45,952 nt of DNA from Bacillota bacterium (GTDB lineage: Bacteria > Bacillota > Sulfobacillia > Sulfobacillales > Sulfobacillaceae), in assembly GCA_021820965.1 (NCBI GenBank), contig JAKACZ010000037.1:1-45952 (forward strand), given 5' to 3'. The notes under the pieces were generated by a model. It searched no databases. It had not been told where the DNA came from and was given only the letters and a program-made list of their open reading frames with translations. How positions within the stretch are numbered: the stretch's first letter is position 1; every line of letters begins with the position of its first letter. Shown here piece after piece: positions 1-7,345 of this stretch. Position numbers and translations under genes: made by a program.

Positions 1-44
1 GACTTCATCGTCCTGTTTCGTGATGCACGGGGGATTCCCTGCCC

Positions 45-118
45 GGGTGAATTATGTGACGCGGGGGTGGGTGAATTATTTGGCGTTTTTCGCGCTTATG
101 CGGGTGAATTATTTGGCG
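45..118. repeat. Three short direct repeats, IS21-type end
   Basis: Three near-identical 17-bp direct repeats lie at 45-61, 69-85 and 102-118; the last two read GGGTGAATTATTTGGCG and the first differs at two or three bases. Several internal repeats near each end are typical of IS21-family elements, and a decayed istA transposase lies near the other edge of the window. I infer that this is an IS21-type terminus, but the transposase it belongs to is outside the window or lost, so the family assignment is tentative. Confidence 0.45.
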
Positions 119-516
119 TTCGACACCTTAATGGAAAAACCCTCCCGAAAGACATGCTGCATCGACCATTAGAACTGTCGATCCCCGTCGAGCGATGGGT
201 AGGAATCCTGCCCCCGCCCGCTACACTGTAGAAAAATGGCGGAGGATGACGGATGAGAAACTATATCCACGACGAAGAAGAGCTCGGTCGTCAAGTCGAT
301 GCCTGACTCGCCACCTTGCGGGTACGGGGCCTCTCCGACCGGCGACTACGGGAATTGGCGGGATTGCTGGGTGCAACCATGAGTCGGTCTGGCTATTCCA
401 GGAACTCGCGGTGCTGAGGCATTTGGGGTTCTTGTATCATTGGAACCCAAAATCGGAATAAGGCCTCAAAATGAAGCCGGTGAGCGTAGTGACAGGCGTG
501 AGAGATGCGGCTGGTT
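119..516. other. Gene-poor left flank
   Basis: No convincing gene lies between the direct repeats and the 3' end of the kinase gene. A short plus-strand reading from 253 is stopped by a TGA after 17 codons and then continues open with a basic, helix-like sequence, so it may be a scrap of an old coding region that I cannot name. An imperfect hairpin (TTGGGGTTC paired with GAACCCAA) lies at about 424-449 beyond the kinase stop but has no T-run on either strand. Confidence 0.4.
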
Positions 517-1413
517 TTAAGCCTCCCGCAGCAGCTTCAGCACGGATTCCTTGTGGGGATATCGGCTTTCGGTTGCCGGTTTCGAAACATAGAGGCTGGC
601 CGCGGCATTGGCAAAGGCCGCAGATTGAAGCAAGTCTCCCGTCTCGAGATATCGGAACGCGAAAGCGCCGTTCCACACGTCCCCTGCCCCTCCTGTGTCT
701 ATCGGCGTGGTGGGGAATGCTGGAATGCTGATTGTCGCTGAATCTTTTATTATCCGGGCGCCGTCGGCCCCTTGCTTGACAATCGCCACGCGCGGCGTAA
801 ATTGAGGTTTCAGGTAAACATTTTCCTCGGCCTCATTGACAATGACGATGTCCACCAAGGGAAGGATGTCACGCCAAAAGTCCCATTGTTCATTGGGATC
901 CCACCCGAGATCCAGCGCGATCTCGATTCTGCGGTCGTGTGCTTCAGTAACTAACTCCACCCAGTCCTTAAAAGAGCTTTGCTTAATCAATGGTGCTCCC
1001 GACACCAACAGCAGCCGATACGCGCCAGCGTGCTCGCGAAAGTAATGCCAGAGGTCCAGGGGGCTGGCTGTAGCCAGCGCTCCAGCATACGTAAAATACG
1101 TTCTCTCGGCGTTTGGAGCTACGATGGCCGTCGACAGGCCGGTCGCTGCTTCGGGCGAACGCAACGCTTCAACGTGGACACCGGCTTGCTCTAAGTGAGT
1201 AATAAGGGTTGTGCCGTCAAGGTCGCTGCCAACCGCTCCTACGGCAGCAACCTTCGCCCCCAGACGGCTGGCCGCAAGGGACGCGTGGGCGATACCACCG
1301 GGGATGCGACTGATATGATCGACGAAAAGTTCACGGCCCCAACCTGGCCAGTCAGGAATGGAACGCAGTACAAAGTCCCAATTCAAGTTGCCCAACACAG
1401 CGAATTTTCGCAT
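517..1413 (-). CDS. PfkB/ribokinase-family carbohydrate kinase
   Basis: Predicted cytoplasmic ATP-dependent kinase of a sugar or sugar derivative, 298 aa, a normal length for the PfkB family. The N-terminal substrate-side motif PGGIAHASLAASRLG and the C-terminal DTGGAGDVWNGAF (anion hole and catalytic base Asp) are present, so it should be active. ATG at 1413 is preceded by AAGGAGG at good spacing. It diverges from the ROK regulator and sugar importer, so it probably phosphorylates the imported compound before the SIS-domain enzyme of the same module acts on it. FrlD (fructosamine kinase) belongs to this family and occurs with the same partners, but the protein looks equally like a general ribokinase-type enzyme. 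The substrate is inferred only from context. Confidence 0.85.
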   Translation of the reverse strand: MRKFAVLGNLNWDFVLRSIPDWPGWGRELFVDHISRIPGGIAHASLAASRLGAKVAAVGAVGSDLDGTTLITHLEQAGVHVEALRSPEAATGLSTAIVAPNAERTYFTYAGALATASPLDLWHYFREHAGAYRLLLVSGAPLIKQSSFKDWVELVTEAHDRRIEIALDLGWDPNEQWDFWRDILPLVDIVIVNEAEENVYLKPQFTPRVAIVKQGADGARIIKDSATISIPAFPTTPIDTGGAGDVWNGAFAFRYLETGDLLQSAAFANAAASLYVSKPATESRYPHKESVLKLLREA

Positions 1414-1482
1414 GAAAAACCTCCTTGTGTTTTTTGCGAGCGATGCTCTAGATTGGCAGGATTTCGCGAGGCCATGTCGAAA

Positions 1483-1510
1483 TTCCTTCTTTGTTAGGAA
1501 AGATGCCTAA
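1483..1510. promoter_or_regulatory. Overlapping inverted repeats, possible ROK operator
   Basis: In the 109-bp divergent region between the kinase and ROK genes, TTCCT (1483-1487) pairs with AGGAA (1496-1500), and TTAGG (1494-1498) pairs with CCTAA (1506-1510). The second copy runs into the ribosome binding site of the ROK gene, where a repressor could block its own transcription. ROK repressors commonly bind imperfect AT-rich inverted repeats in such divergent regions. The arms are only 5 bp, so this is a weak candidate. Confidence 0.3.
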
Positions 1511-1522
1511 GGAAGATGTACA

Positions 1523-2662
1523 GTGCGCGGATCGCAACCTCAGACAATTCGGCAGCTTAATCTAGTGACGGCCTTGGATATGGTGCGGCGCAGCGGACAT
1601 ATATCGCGCGCCGAACTTGCCCGTGCGCTAAGTCTTTCCTCTCCTACGGTCTCGGAGCTGGTCGCCTTCTTGCTTCGGCACGATCTTGTCGCTGAACACG
1701 GTCCGGGACAATCAAACGGTGGGCGAAAGCCCATGATGATCGAATTTCGCGCGTCGATGGCTCATGTGCTGGGTATTGACATCGGTTCGGAGCGCATCGT
1801 CGCTGCGCTCGCCGACCTTGAGGGCAAGATTGTCCATGAAGAGATAGTACGCACCCCATCTCATCGAACAGCCGTGGTGGACGCAGTAATCGCAGTAGGG
1901 CGGGATATGGCCGGTCACGTGAATAACCCCTTGATGGGAGCGGGTGTGGGGGTTCCGGGTTATTGTGATCGGTCATCCGGAACTGTGATTTATGCGTCGA
2001 ATTTGCCCGGAGGGTGGAGGGACCTCGCCCTTGGACCCGTGCTTGAGCAGGCGTGGGGATGCCCCGTCCTGCTGGACAATGACGGGAACCTCGCCGCGCG
2101 TGGAGAGATGCACGTCGGCACGGCCACGAAATTTCGCAACTTTGTCTTCTTTGCTCTTGGCCGTGGTGTCGGTGCGGGTGTGGTGATAGACGGCAACGTA
2201 TATCGCGGGAGACGGGAAATGGCGGGCGAGGTCGGCTTATGGCTGGCTGGGGACGCCTCGCGCTCGCTCGAAGATATCATCGGCGGCGAGCGATGGCGAG
2301 CGGTCGCTGTGGATTGGGTGGGCCGTCCCGATGTCGCAGCCTTCTTTGACATGTGTCGTGACGGCCATACAGAGGCCATGGCAGAAGTCCATAGGCGTCT
2401 CGAGCCCCTGTGCGTGGCTTTGCAAAATACCATCACATTGCTGGACCCCGAAGCCCTAATATTTGGCGGCGGGCTGACGGCTTCCTGGGATGTCATTGGA
2501 CCAGTAATCCACCGTCGACTCACGGAATTGGCAGGCGACCATGTGCCAGAGGTGGCGGTGAGTACACTGCCCCAGCGGGCGACACTGGTGGGGGCGATAG
2601 CCGATGCGTTGGAATCGTTTGGTCAGTCTCAACATCTGTTGGCTCAAGCCAACGTTCTATAA
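1523..2662 (+). CDS. ROK-family transcriptional regulator
   Basis: 379 aa. Residues about 10-60 form a winged helix-turn-helix (SRAELARALSLSSPTVSELV), followed by a ROK sugar-kinase-like domain with VLGIDIGSERI at its start and LLDNDGNLAARGE in the middle. Proteins of this type (NagC, XylR, Mlc) repress sugar genes and release DNA when they bind sugar. The cysteine cluster CxCGxxGC of zinc-binding ROK proteins is absent: after GEVGLW the protein continues without cysteines. The GTG start has AAGGA upstream. It heads the importer operon, with the binding-protein gene 14 bp downstream, and diverges from the kinase gene, so it most likely controls both. The effector is unknown. Confidence 0.88.
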   Translation: MRGSQPQTIRQLNLVTALDMVRRSGHISRAELARALSLSSPTVSELVAFLLRHDLVAEHGPGQSNGGRKPMMIEFRASMAHVLGIDIGSERIVAALADLEGKIVHEEIVRTPSHRTAVVDAVIAVGRDMAGHVNNPLMGAGVGVPGYCDRSSGTVIYASNLPGGWRDLALGPVLEQAWGCPVLLDNDGNLAARGEMHVGTATKFRNFVFFALGRGVGAGVVIDGNVYRGRREMAGEVGLWLAGDASRSLEDIIGGERWRAVAVDWVGRPDVAAFFDMCRDGHTEAMAEVHRRLEPLCVALQNTITLLDPEALIFGGGLTASWDVIGPVIHRRLTELAGDHVPEVAVSTLPQRATLVGAIADALESFGQSQHLLAQANVL

Positions 2663-2676
2663 GAGGAGTGAGAAGC

Positions 2677-4005
2677 GTGCGGAAAGCAGTGACAGTAGTC
2701 GCAGGCGCTGCCGTTTTGACCGTCGGTCTGGGAGCCTGCGGTTCGAACGGGCAGAACAGCAGCAGCGCCTCGGGGTCACACATTATCCATTTGACGATGT
2801 GGCAGCAGTGGGGCGGTGGGCACGAACAAGCCGCGTTGAATAAGATTATTGCGGAGTATGAGAAGCTTCATCCCAATGTTCGGATTACCGAATTGCCCGT
2901 CACAAACGACGCGAAGATTCTTACGGCAATCAGCGGCGGTACACCGCCGAACATCATCGATCTGGGCACATCGCTGGAAGTTGGGCAATGGGCCTCAAAG
3001 GGCGCGTTGATGTCACTAGCGCCTTACATTAAGAAGAACCGCGCCAACACCTCGGTCTATGTGCCAGCCGGTCTTAAAGCGGTCACCTACAACGGACAGA
3101 TGTATGGGCTGCCGTTTATGAACTTCGACGTTGGACTGTTGTACAACAAGGCCTTGTTTAAAGCAGCCGGATTGAACCCGAACAAGCCGCCGACGACAAC
3201 CCAGCAACTGCAAGCTGACGCCTACAAGCTCACCAAGGTATCATCGAACGGGACGATTGAACAGCTGGGGTTTTTGCCCCAGTATCCTGGACAGTCCAAT
3301 GGCCAGGTCACGGCCCTGGAAATGCTGGGTTGGGATTATGGCGGCCAATGGTACCAGAACGGCCACGTGTCGGCCAACAACCCCCGCAACATTGCCGCAC
3401 TGAATTGGGAAGCCAGCTTTTATAAGAAGTTCGGACCGCAAAACATGGCCAACTTCCTCCGCAGTGCCGGTGCCTACTTAACCGCCAAGGATCCGTTTGA
3501 ATCTGGGAAGCTGGCCATGGTGTACGACGGTCCCTGGGCGCTCGACTATGCAGAAGCGAATGTGCCCCAACTGGCCAAGAACCTTGGGGTGGCACCGTTC
3601 CCGGCTCCGGCGGGACAATCCAGTCGGACGGGCACCACGTTCATCGACACCAACCCGCAGGTGATTCCGTCTGGGGCTACCCATCCCAACGCGGCATTTA
3701 AGTTTATTCAGTGGGAAACCACCAACCCTCAGGTGGCGAGCATGTTTGCGACCTTGGTCTACAACCTGCCGCAGCTCAAAAACGTACCCAACTTTAAGTT
3801 GGCCAGCGATCCGCGGTTCCGGGTATTCATGCAAGAGGCGGACAGCGCGAACGCGCATGTCTGGCCCCAATTGCCGATAAGCACCGAATATGGCGTCAAG
3901 TTGGATGAGGCGCAGGACGCGGTTCTGTACGGCAAGGAAACTGCCAAGCAGGCGCTGGACGGATTGCAGCAAACCATATCCGCCGCGCTCAAGCAAAGTA
4001 AATAA
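2677..4005 (+). CDS. ABC sugar-binding lipoprotein
   Basis: 442 aa extracellular solute-binding protein of family 1 (the MalE/UgpB group). A signal peptide ends in the lipobox LGACGS, so the mature protein is anchored to the outer membrane face by its Cys. The body shows the usual opening (LTMWQQWGGG, then EKLHPNVRI) and the late FIQWETTNPQVAS segment. I chose GTG at 2677 because AAGAGGAG precedes it and the signal peptide begins there; the frame is open further upstream only by overlap with the ROK gene. It delivers a sugar to the two permeases encoded just downstream. The ligand cannot be read from sequence. Confidence 0.9.
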   Translation: MRKAVTVVAGAAVLTVGLGACGSNGQNSSSASGSHIIHLTMWQQWGGGHEQAALNKIIAEYEKLHPNVRITELPVTNDAKILTAISGGTPPNIIDLGTSLEVGQWASKGALMSLAPYIKKNRANTSVYVPAGLKAVTYNGQMYGLPFMNFDVGLLYNKALFKAAGLNPNKPPTTTQQLQADAYKLTKVSSNGTIEQLGFLPQYPGQSNGQVTALEMLGWDYGGQWYQNGHVSANNPRNIAALNWEASFYKKFGPQNMANFLRSAGAYLTAKDPFESGKLAMVYDGPWALDYAEANVPQLAKNLGVAPFPAPAGQSSRTGTTFIDTNPQVIPSGATHPNAAFKFIQWETTNPQVASMFATLVYNLPQLKNVPNFKLASDPRFRVFMQEADSANAHVWPQLPISTEYGVKLDEAQDAVLYGKETAKQALDGLQQTISAALKQSK

Positions 4006-4033
4006 ATAAGAAGGACTATGGAGGGGGTGCCGC

Positions 4034-4918
4034 ATGCGCAAGGCTCGGGGATTTACACTATTGTTTTTGTCGCCGTGGTTGATTGGGTTCTTGGGACTCA
4101 TGTTGGTGCCCCTTCTGGTGGCGCTGTACTGGAGTTTTACCAACTATGACGTCTTTCAGGCTCCGCAATGGGTGGGACTGCAAAACTACATCGCCATCAT
4201 CCACGACCCAATTTTTTGGCAATCTGTCGGTAATACGTTGTACATCACCGTCATTGGCGTTCCGGCCGGAATAATCGCCGGATTGGGCACCGCGCTGCTG
4301 TTGGAAAAGCCCATACGGGGCATGGGATTTTATCGGGCGGCAATTTTCTTGCCGACCATCGTGCCTCCGGTGGCGGTCGCCATCGTCTGGTTATGGATAT
4401 TAAATCCTGACTATGGACTTTTGAATGCCATTCTCGGCGTATTCCACATCCGCCCTCTTGGGTGGCTTAATGATCCCCATTTGGCCAAAGTCAGCCTATT
4501 AATGATGGTGGTGTGGGGAATGACCGGACAAATCATGATTGTGATGCTGGCGGGTCTCAAGGATGTGCCCGTCGAACTCTATGAGGCGGCAATGATTGAC
4601 GGCGCCAGTTCGTGGAACCGCTTTCGAAAGATTACCCTGCCCATGATTGGACCGGTCATCTTTTATGAAGTCGTGGTGGGTGTAATCTTTTACCTCCAGT
4701 TTTTCACCCAGGCCTTTGTCGTTACAGCCAACAATTTGGGCGAGCCGGTCAATTCGACGCTGTTCTACGCGTTGTACCTGTACCAAAATGCCTTCGACTT
4801 TCAAAAGATGGGGTACGCGGCCGCGATGGCATTTATTCTCTTTGTTGTCATCGTCATTGTGACCATGTTGTTGTTCTGGATTAACCGCAGGGTGGTCTTC
4901 TATGGAGGTGGGGAATAA
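4034..4918 (+). CDS. ABC sugar permease, MalF/UgpA type
   Basis: 294 aa inner-membrane permease with about six hydrophobic segments. The cytoplasmic EAA loop that docks the ATPase is clear: EAAMIDGASSWNRFRKITLP at about residues 188-207. It pairs with the next gene, whose ATG overlaps this stop codon. Start ATG 4034 follows GGAGGGGG. No ATP-binding subunit is encoded in the module, so the importer presumably uses a shared ATPase encoded elsewhere, as MsmX does for several Bacillus sugar importers (inference). Confidence 0.9.
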   Translation: MRKARGFTLLFLSPWLIGFLGLMLVPLLVALYWSFTNYDVFQAPQWVGLQNYIAIIHDPIFWQSVGNTLYITVIGVPAGIIAGLGTALLLEKPIRGMGFYRAAIFLPTIVPPVAVAIVWLWILNPDYGLLNAILGVFHIRPLGWLNDPHLAKVSLLMMVVWGMTGQIMIVMLAGLKDVPVELYEAAMIDGASSWNRFRKITLPMIGPVIFYEVVVGVIFYLQFFTQAFVVTANNLGEPVNSTLFYALYLYQNAFDFQKMGYAAAMAFILFVVIVIVTMLLFWINRRVVFYGGGE

Positions 4919-5772
4919 TGGCAGGAGGGTTGCGCGCACGGTTGTTGACGCGGCACGTGGTGTTGATTATCATCGCCTTCATTTTTTTGCTGCCGATGCT
5001 GTGGATGGTAAGCAGTTCGTTGAAATCGAACGCTGGGATATTCACGTTTCCCCCGCAGTTGTTTCCGCCCCACCTGCATTTGAGCAATTATAGCCACGCG
5101 GTGACCTATATCCCGTTCTTCACCTACCTGCGCAACAGCGCTGTGGTATCGGCGGCGACCGTGATTGGCACGCTGATTTCCTGCACTCCGGCGGCCTACG
5201 CGTTTTCCATATTGCGGTGGAAGGGGCGGGATGTCCTATTCTACGTGGTGTTGGCGACCATCATGATTCCCTTCCAAGTGGTGATGATTCCCCTTTACAT
5301 CATTTTCAGAGACCTCGGATGGTTAGGTACGCTGCTACCGCTCACCGCGCCGCCATTTTTCGCGATGTTCATCAGCTCGTACTTTTCAGCCGGTTTGGCT
5401 ATCTTTCTGCTGCGACAGTTCTTCCGAACCCTCCCGCGGGATTTGTTTGAAGCGGCGATGATTGATGGCGCCACTCCTTGGACAACATTTTGGCGGATTG
5501 CACTGCCGCTGTCCCGGGCGGGTGTCATTACCGTGGGAATGTTTGCGTTTTTGTCCAGTTGGACGATGTTTGTTGCTCCTCTGATTATGCTGAACAGCAA
5601 TACGCTGCTGACGCTTTCCGTTGGGTTGCAGCAATTCCAAAGCCAGCACTTTACAGCGTGGAACTATCTCATGGCGGCATCATTTATCTTCACAATGCCC
5701 GTATTGCTGCTGTTCATCTTCGCTCAACGCTATTTCGTGCAGGGCATTGCTTTGTCAGGGCTAAAAGGGTGA
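4918..5772 (+). CDS. ABC sugar permease, MalG/UgpE type
   Basis: 284 aa second permease subunit with six predicted membrane segments. The EAA loop reads EAAMIDGATPWTTFWRIALP, about residues 179-198. Its ATG shares one base with the stop of the preceding permease and its TGA overlaps the ATG of the SIS gene (TGATG), so the three genes are translationally coupled. The tail FVQGIALSGLKG is typical of the MalG group, in which a final KG is common. Confidence 0.9.
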   Translation: MAGGLRARLLTRHVVLIIIAFIFLLPMLWMVSSSLKSNAGIFTFPPQLFPPHLHLSNYSHAVTYIPFFTYLRNSAVVSAATVIGTLISCTPAAYAFSILRWKGRDVLFYVVLATIMIPFQVVMIPLYIIFRDLGWLGTLLPLTAPPFFAMFISSYFSAGLAIFLLRQFFRTLPRDLFEAAMIDGATPWTTFWRIALPLSRAGVITVGMFAFLSSWTMFVAPLIMLNSNTLLTLSVGLQQFQSQHFTAWNYLMAASFIFTMPVLLLFIFAQRYFVQGIALSGLKG

Positions 5773-6725
5773 TGGACGTGTCATTTATAGATGAGATGAA
5801 AGAGCAGCCTGCGGCACTCGAGCGGCTTGTGTCACGGGGACGGCGATCGATCCAACGCGCCGCAGCGGGCCTTCAAGCGGTGGACCGGCCCATCCTCTTC
5901 CTAGGCATGGGTAGTTCGTACTTTGCCGGATTATACGGCGCTTGGCTGCTTAATCAGGCAGGCTTGCCGGCGATGGCGCTGGAGGCGTCGATGGCGCTCC
6001 ACGATCACGCTGCGCTGCTTTCCGCGTCATCGCGGCTCGTACTGATTTCGCAGTCCGGTGAGAGTCCGGAGGTGGTGGAACTTTCCGAAGCGGTGGAACC
6101 AAGCCGCGTAATCGCCATCACCAACGCCGCCGAGAGCCCCTTGGCACGGCATTATCCGTCTAACGTGTTGTTGTTGGAGGCGGGACCAGAAGAGGCCACC
6201 ACCAGCAAGACCTATACGAACACACTGGCTTTGCTGGCAATGCTGGGCGGGGTCGATGCCGAGCGTTTGGCCCCGGTTCCCGAAACAATTCAGCGGTGGT
6301 TGGAGCGGACGGAGGAATTCCCCCGCGCGCCGCAAGAACTGACGTTGATTGGCCGCGGCCCATCGCTCACCTCGGCACTCCAAGGAGCACTCATACTGCG
6401 CGAAGGGGCGGCGGTAACTGCCACCGGATTTTCGGGCGGTGGATTCCGTCACGGGCCCATGCAGTGGGCGGAGAACCGGGATGTGCTATTCTTTTTGGGC
6501 CATGAACCCTATCGCGCATTGCAGAACAAACTCGCCGAAGAGTTGGCTTCAAGCAACCGCAAATACACGATTGGGGTCGAGCCGGCGACTTGGTCTATGC
6601 CGAATCTGGAACCAGCGCTCGTCCCTATTGTGGAAATCGCCGTGATCGAGCGGATGATGGTGCAGTGGGCCTTGGAAAAAGGGTTGAAACCGGGGAAACT
6701 TTTGCACAAAGTGAGCCGGGAATAG
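5772..6725 (+). CDS. Two-domain SIS sugar isomerase/deaminase
   Basis: 317 aa with two SIS (phosphosugar-binding) domains, the layout of the isomerase half of GlmS and of FrlB/AgaS-type enzymes. In the first domain LFLGMGSSYFAG and LISQSGES give the phosphosugar-binding serines; in the second, LIGRGPS and the GGGFRHGPM segment are seen, the latter corresponding to the FRHGP region near the GlmS active site. No glutaminase domain is fused, so it should act as a deaminase, deglycase or isomerase on a 6-phosphosugar. With a PfkB kinase and an ATPase-less importer it resembles fructosamine (frl) or amino-sugar loci. ATG 5772 overlaps the upstream stop; GTG 5778 is an alternative. Confidence 0.85.
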   Translation: MDVSFIDEMKEQPAALERLVSRGRRSIQRAAAGLQAVDRPILFLGMGSSYFAGLYGAWLLNQAGLPAMALEASMALHDHAALLSASSRLVLISQSGESPEVVELSEAVEPSRVIAITNAAESPLARHYPSNVLLLEAGPEEATTSKTYTNTLALLAMLGGVDAERLAPVPETIQRWLERTEEFPRAPQELTLIGRGPSLTSALQGALILREGAAVTATGFSGGGFRHGPMQWAENRDVLFFLGHEPYRALQNKLAEELASSNRKYTIGVEPATWSMPNLEPALVPIVEIAVIERMMVQWALEKGLKPGKLLHKVSRE

Positions 6726-6887
6726 AGCAAAGTGGCGCCGCGGCCCAAGGCCGGCCCGCTGGGGCGTCAGCCGCCGTGGCGGGGGGAACCGCTCCGGCCG
6801 AGAATGGGGTTGGACTTTATCAGAGGCCGGGGGTTGGGTTCTGCTAAGGACTCGGCCGTTCGGCGAGCATGTGGGCCACGGTCTCGA

Positions 6888-7103
6888 CCTGCTCTGGCAT
6901 CCATGCCGCCTGAGGGCTTGGTCGTCTATTGCGACGCCCCGCCAGAAATCCGCACCGCACGTCTTGAGGCGCAGGACGGTACGGTTCTTAGTGATGCCGC
7001 CGCCGCGCACCACACCGAAAGGGAGGTGGATCGACTCCGCGAGTTGGCGGATTGGGTCTGGGACAATGCGGGTCCCCAGGCGGAAACCTGGCACCGCGTC
7101 TGA
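6888..7103 (+). pseudogene. Fragment of a P-loop nucleotide/CoA-type kinase
   Basis: The frame ending at 7103 holds a C-terminal piece that looks like the lid and end of a dephospho-CoA-kinase-like or nucleoside-monophosphate-kinase-like protein: GLVVYCDAPPEIRTARLEA (compare the VxVDAPxExRxxRLxxRDG pattern) and, later, ADWVWDNAG (compare ADxVIDNSG). No P-loop or start precedes it in frame; the upstream 150 bases are very GC-rich with no coding pattern I recognise. I read it as a 5'-truncated remnant at the end of the sugar module. It could also be a small divergent gene. Confidence 0.4.
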
Positions 7104-7145
7104 AACGCTGGGTATCCGAACGCTGCGTTTTGGCGTAATGCGCCC

Positions 7146-7205
7146 ACAGGAACACGGGTTGCTCGGCGGCACCTCCGCCCTCCGGCGGGGTGTTTGTGTT
7201 CCTGT
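7146..7205 (+). terminator. Hairpin with T-run, nested in a 10-bp inverted repeat
   Basis: CACC(T)CCGCC at 7170-7179 pairs with GGCGG/GGTG at 7184-7192, with one bulged T, and is followed by TTTGTGTT. This suits an intrinsic terminator for the sugar module. It is enclosed by a perfect 10-bp inverted repeat, ACAGGAACAC (7146-7155) and GTGTTCCTGT (7196-7205), which an ordinary terminator does not need. The T-run is interrupted, so termination is likely but not certain. Confidence 0.45.
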
Positions 7206-7256
7206 ATCCGACAGAAAGGACGTATTCCAATGCATCGGACTGTTCTCTAGTTGTTG

Positions 7257-7271
7257 TTCCGCCAGGCGGAA
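7257..7271. promoter_or_regulatory. Palindrome TTCCGC-CAG-GCGGAA, candidate IclR operator
   Basis: A perfect 15-bp palindrome with a 3-bp centre lies about 75 bp before the first gene of module B. The same half-sites with the same 3-bp spacing recur at 13448-13461 inside the operon, before the MmgE/PrpD gene. GCGGAA-type palindromes are of the kind bound by IclR-family regulators, and one is encoded in this operon (11148-11960). The link between site and protein is inference. Confidence 0.5.
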
Positions 7272-7345
7272 TCATACAGGAATCTTGTATCACTTCAGCT
7301 AATTCTGTGACCATGTCTTCAATCTAACCTGAAGAAGGTGTGACT

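Noticed and set aside
45..118. CRISPR array.
   Set aside because: There are only three imperfect 17-bp repeats with 7-bp and 16-bp gaps, no regular spacers and no cas genes.
2410..2676. N-terminal extension of the sugar-binding protein into the ROK gene.
   Set aside because: It would bury the signal peptide and lipobox about 130 residues inside the protein; GTG 2677 has a proper ribosome binding site.
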